This document shows, piece by piece, positions 60,241 to 64,000 of a stretch of DNA of 64,000 bases. The translations under genes were made by a program, and so were the position numbers. The notes beneath the pieces are model-generated. The model saw only the letters and a list, made by a program, of their open reading frames with translations, was not told the origin of the DNA and ran no database searches. The DNA is from Ifrita kowaldi. Lineage: Eukaryota > Chordata > Aves > Passeriformes > Cinclosomatidae. Every line of letters starts with the position of its first letter. Within the stretch, counting starts at the first letter, position 1. The stretch spans positions 1 through 64,000 of the forward strand of contig VZRS01002624.1 in assembly GCA_013398055.1 (NCBI GenBank), read 5' to 3'.

Positions 60241-61439
60241 AAATTTATAAATTCATCCCATCCATTCCCATGGGCCAGGGTGGACAATAAGAAGTGGGCA
60301 GGTCTATAGCATCTTGGAAGTTTGGGGACCAAGCCTGGTTTTGAGTTGCAGCTTTTCTGTCATCCACCCTGCCCACACACTTGTCTCACTTACACTGTAG
60401 TCTGCAGAAAGTCAGCTGGCTCTCCGGAGGGTCAGAAAATTTCAGGATTTTTGGGGCTGGAGACAGGGAGAGGGGCGCAAGGTTCTGAATGCATGCAGCT
60501 GACCCAAGCCTCATGGTTGTGCAAACTTAATCTTGAGCTCAGTATATCCATCAGTATAACCATCAAAACAAGTTCTTTGCCCTATTTAGCAGAAGGCAAA
60601 CATTAAATCTTTCATATTCATTCTTCACTATTCCACATCTTATATTCTTCTTCTTTCTCCTGACTGAACTGAGAAGTTGAAATCCCTCCTAAGTAACAGC
60701 TGCTCTCTTTAGCCCAGCTGGCAATTTTACAATAAGGATATTTGGAGAAAACTGGTAAGTCTGTGGGGCTGGCAGCCTTGCACTGATGTGTATTGGTTCT
60801 GCAAAGAAACTCCGTTTCTGTGCAGAGCTGAAGGTTTTCTCTAACCACATCTCTCTCAGGGATGAATCCTTTGCTTTGGAAAGGCAAGTAAAGCAGGTGG
60901 GACTTCAACAAACTCTATCTCCTCCCTGGAATCCTCATGGGGGGACACAATTGATCTGACAATAAGAAAGCAAAAGATGCTTTTTCAGAATGCTGATTAT
61001 TACACAATAAAGAAGTCTGTGGGAGCCCAGGGGACGAGCTGCATTTAATCATGTCAACACAAGGGGCTGTATGGTCATGCAACATATACTACAAAAGTTG
61101 GCTGGCCTTTCTATGCACCTTCAGCTTCAGCCTCCCATCCAATCCCCCTCTCACTCTTCTGTTATCCAGCAGAATCTGGAAAGAAATCATTGAACCACAT
61201 AGTTGTTCCAATAGCAGCTGCTTGCAAGGCGGCCTTGGGAGTTCATGTCAACTCCTGTGCTGTACAGGGCTGCTCAGGGCTCTCATGTCTGTTCCTGGCA
61301 GCTCCCCACTCTCGCAGCTCCAGCACAAAGTTGCATGCAGGCTCTGCAAAAGAGTGGAAAGAAGTGAAAGTGGAAAGAAGGGGACAGCATGGCTCATTGT
61401 ATGATTTACCTGTGTGAGGGAGAGCTACAGCTTTAGATA

Positions 61440-61830
61440 TTATGGGGCTTCTCCCTCATTTTCTCTTCGTTGTATTTCTGTTTGACTTTTTGTGTTTGCC
61501 TGATTTTTATCTCTTTATCTCTTTCCAACTCCTTTTCCATATTTTCCACTGTGCTTTTATGTACCTTCACCTTTTTTTATATTCTTTCTCATTTCCCCCC
61601 CTTATTCTCCTACCTTTGTTAAATCATTCATTTTCATTTTGATTTTAGAAATATTTATTCTGTTTCTCTACGTTTCCTCACATATTTCCTTCCTTTCTCC
61701 TTTTTCCTGATGTTCTTCCTAAACTGCTTCTCTTCCTTCTTTCTCTGCCGAATTTACTCTACTGTGCTGTCTTCTGCACTGCTCTCTTCTCCCTCCCTCC
61801 CAAATCCCCTCTCCATTATTCTTATCTCTG
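61440..61830. repeat. Pyrimidine-rich low-complexity tract
   Basis: About 390 bp dominated by C and T on the plus strand (CTTTT, TTCCT, CTCCC words), without a fixed unit. It generates spurious F/L/S-rich frames. Confidence 0.5.
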
Positions 61831-64000
61831 GCTGCAGGTGCTGCAGCTGTGGCAATCTGAGACACTCCAGGAGGGGTGGAGTGGGATGCAGGGTGGTGGT
61901 GCTGGGGAGGGGCTGTGCCACATGTACTGCTCCCACCCTGCAAGCAAAAGGAGGAGGGTTCTGCCTGTGCAGGTCTTGGGACAATGGTTCCTGTCAACAG
62001 GATGGGGGAGCTTTATTTAAATGTGGGAATGTCCCAGAAAATTGGGACATCTGGCACCCTTGCATTCCATGTCTGACATCAGCTTCATCTACTGCTGTTA
62101 TGAGTGTCATAAACATGGGTAATTTCATGAGCCATAGGAGTCAGAGCACACAATGGATTGCATTGCAGATGGTATGCCTGCCCTTAAAAGGACTGGGTCT
62201 TGTAGAGCTGCAGAGATTGCAGCTTGGCGTATCCTGGAAAGGGAAACATGAACTCAGGAATGGAAGATTCTGCCAGGGTCGTCATGCACAAAATATTAAT
62301 AATATTGCAGTCACAATTTAAAATCAGAAAGGAAAGATATCAAAATATGCAAATTAAAAAGAAAATACACAGCATTAGTATAGGAGCCATCATTCAGTAC
62401 TGGACTTAAGCACAAAGTTGTAGGCTTCTCATTTATGTGCCTAAATTAGCAATTTCCCAATGATCCTTCTAGAATTGGTGAAGACATCTTGAGGAGACCA
62501 TTCAGAGCCCCTGGGCTGATGCTCTGCTCTTGCTAGGACTCTCAGAGGGTGTCTCTCCCTTCTAGTCTGAAGCTTTGCTTCTCACCACACCGTGATTCAA
62601 GTTAGTCTTCTTCTTTCCTGCTATTTCAGTGCCTCAGAATTCTGCATAGCTTCCTGGAATATTTTTTCCACAAAAATAGGCTAACAGATATTTTGCTGTA
62701 TGTATTTGGTGTTCTGGTCCTGCCCTTTACTTTGAGACCACTAAGGCCATTGCCTCTGTGTTGTAGCAGTGGGTTAGTTTGCAGGTTCTAGTCAAAATTT
62801 TGGCCCCAGTTATTTTGTGATTTGTAGCCACAGTGCCAATCTGATAACCAGCAGAGGGAGTGCAAGTTAGATCTCTCAGTGCCCATGGCCGTTGGTGCCT
62901 GTGCAAGGAAATGGCTCTAATGTGAATAGCAGAATGTGTTCATTTAAACAGGAGAGATAACGGGATAGAGATGAGTTGCCAGATGGATGAGACTAGTTGA
63001 TGAGAGGAATGTTTTCTCTAAGCATTAAGAGGATCATATGCACAATGTCAGATGAAAAATAAACTGGCAAAAATTTAATTAATATCATCTGCTTAATCCA
63101 GATTTTTTTTTTTTGGTTGTTGATTTAAATCGGATTCTTTTGCAGAAGTTTACATAAAAAATGCCCTTGTTGCTTTCAAGAGTCTGTACTTCAATTTTTG
63201 CCTCCTAAGATATGGCTTAGGGGCAAGGGGGCAGTGGTGACAGAGGCTGCAAAGGGAAATAATTTTCTTTCTTTGGGAACTGCATTCGTTTTCACAATGA
63301 TTTCCCATCTTCTGTATGGGATAGAGTTATCTGCTTCCCAGGAAGCAATCTCCTTTTGTTCAGGCACATGGTAGATGTTCCAAGTATAAGATGACGAAAA
63401 GACCTGCAGACATCTCATATGATCCTAACTGTAGAGATTTCTCTAGTATACAGGGCCTTAAATCCATTGAGATGGACTTAACAGCCTCAGCAGCACTTCA
63501 TTTGAGCTGAGCACTGGGTCCCTGTCAGGTGGCTGTGACCATGGCAAGAACACACTGCATTAGGTACCAGGAGCTAAACTTTGCCTTGTGGTCCATAATA
63601 CCTGACTCTTTAACCTTTAACCTAATAGTCTTTACTGGACTATTAACCAAAACATAAACTTGTCCCATTTTAATCAGTATATCTAACATTTCCTTCAGAA
63701 GAATGCTGTGCATCCAGTAGCAAACCCACTACGGGATGGAAAAACTGAAACCTGGAGGCAATAGAGCTCTAATAAATCTAATGAAAAAAATTATTTTGAC
63801 AGTGAAATCATGTATTTTTTTATACCACAGATAGGGAAAGTCAGTCAACAGGACCGTATGGTGGTTGGATGAAGTCCTGGAAGCACACATATATTTGAGA
63901 TACTCGCTAGGGATCAGAGAGATGTTGAGTTTCCCTTAGAAGTGCAGAGATCTTCTTCGGACATGGGCACAGGTTTCTTACCAGATTTCCGTGGACTTGT

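Larger units (their letters stand above)
58791..64000. other. Non-coding stretch to window end, weak gene and LINE candidates
   Basis: No gene recognised with confidence. Holds a possible ancient LINE piece at 59490-59600 and a short open frame at 60112-60240 (own entries). A pyrimidine-rich tract at about 61440-61830 explains several F/L/S-rich frames. The 203-codon frame at 61710-62321 starts in that tract and shows no domain. Nothing else stands out to the window end. Confidence 0.45.

Noticed and set aside
61710..62321. 203-codon plus-strand frame
   Set aside because: It begins in a pyrimidine-rich tract, overlaps other frames on both strands and shows no domain or splice support.

Overview
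This window looks like nuclear DNA from a bird. The evidence is the repeat content: several CR1 LINE fragments with the avian 3' tail (variants of 'TTCTATGATTCTATGA'), and long terminal repeats of the avian endogenous-retrovirus type that carry the 'GGTTTAACCCCAGC' and 'CAGGACA' termini. There are also old MIR-like fragments, and the background is AT-rich and non-coding. The order of bird cannot be fixed from the sequence alone. There are no bacterial-style operons, CRISPR arrays or phage genes, and I recognised no RNA gene.

No protein-coding gene can be recognised with confidence. The open frames longer than 60 codons look like chance frames in AT-rich or pyrimidine-rich DNA, except for those inside CR1 copies. 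A few short stretches have a good splice site and/or coding-like composition: 11066-11118, 29545-29949, 32442-32708, 46633-46683 and 60112-60240. They are listed as low-confidence exon candidates. The window is best read as intergenic or large-intron sequence.

Layout. 1-2323: unremarkable. 2324-3518: an LTR with a second LTR of the same family inserted inside it. 6311-6388: a CR1 3' end. 14083-14172, 18893-18970 and 36540-36632: MIR-like relics. 19985-20236: a diverged CR1 3' end. 22000-22987: a CR1 copy with an internal deletion, broken by a one-base N and an exact 335-bp duplication that is almost certainly an assembly fault. 23560-24031: an older CR1/L3-like 3' end. 28475-28610: a CR1 tail that grew into an (ATTCT)n microsatellite. 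40372-41140: a CR1 reverse-transcriptase C-terminal fragment on the minus strand. 43203-43219: a 17-base N gap in poly(A). 44500-45745: a minus-strand CR1 reverse-transcriptase fragment split by a 599-bp LTR-like insertion with a perfect TAGGG target-site duplication. 54132-54527: a solo LTR. 58628-58790: another CR1 3' end. The rest is unannotated single-copy-looking DNA.

The features do not form a pathway. The most interesting content is mobile-element history (nested LTRs, an LTR inside a CR1, an internally deleted CR1) and one clear assembly error. I did not find a convincing new biological system.
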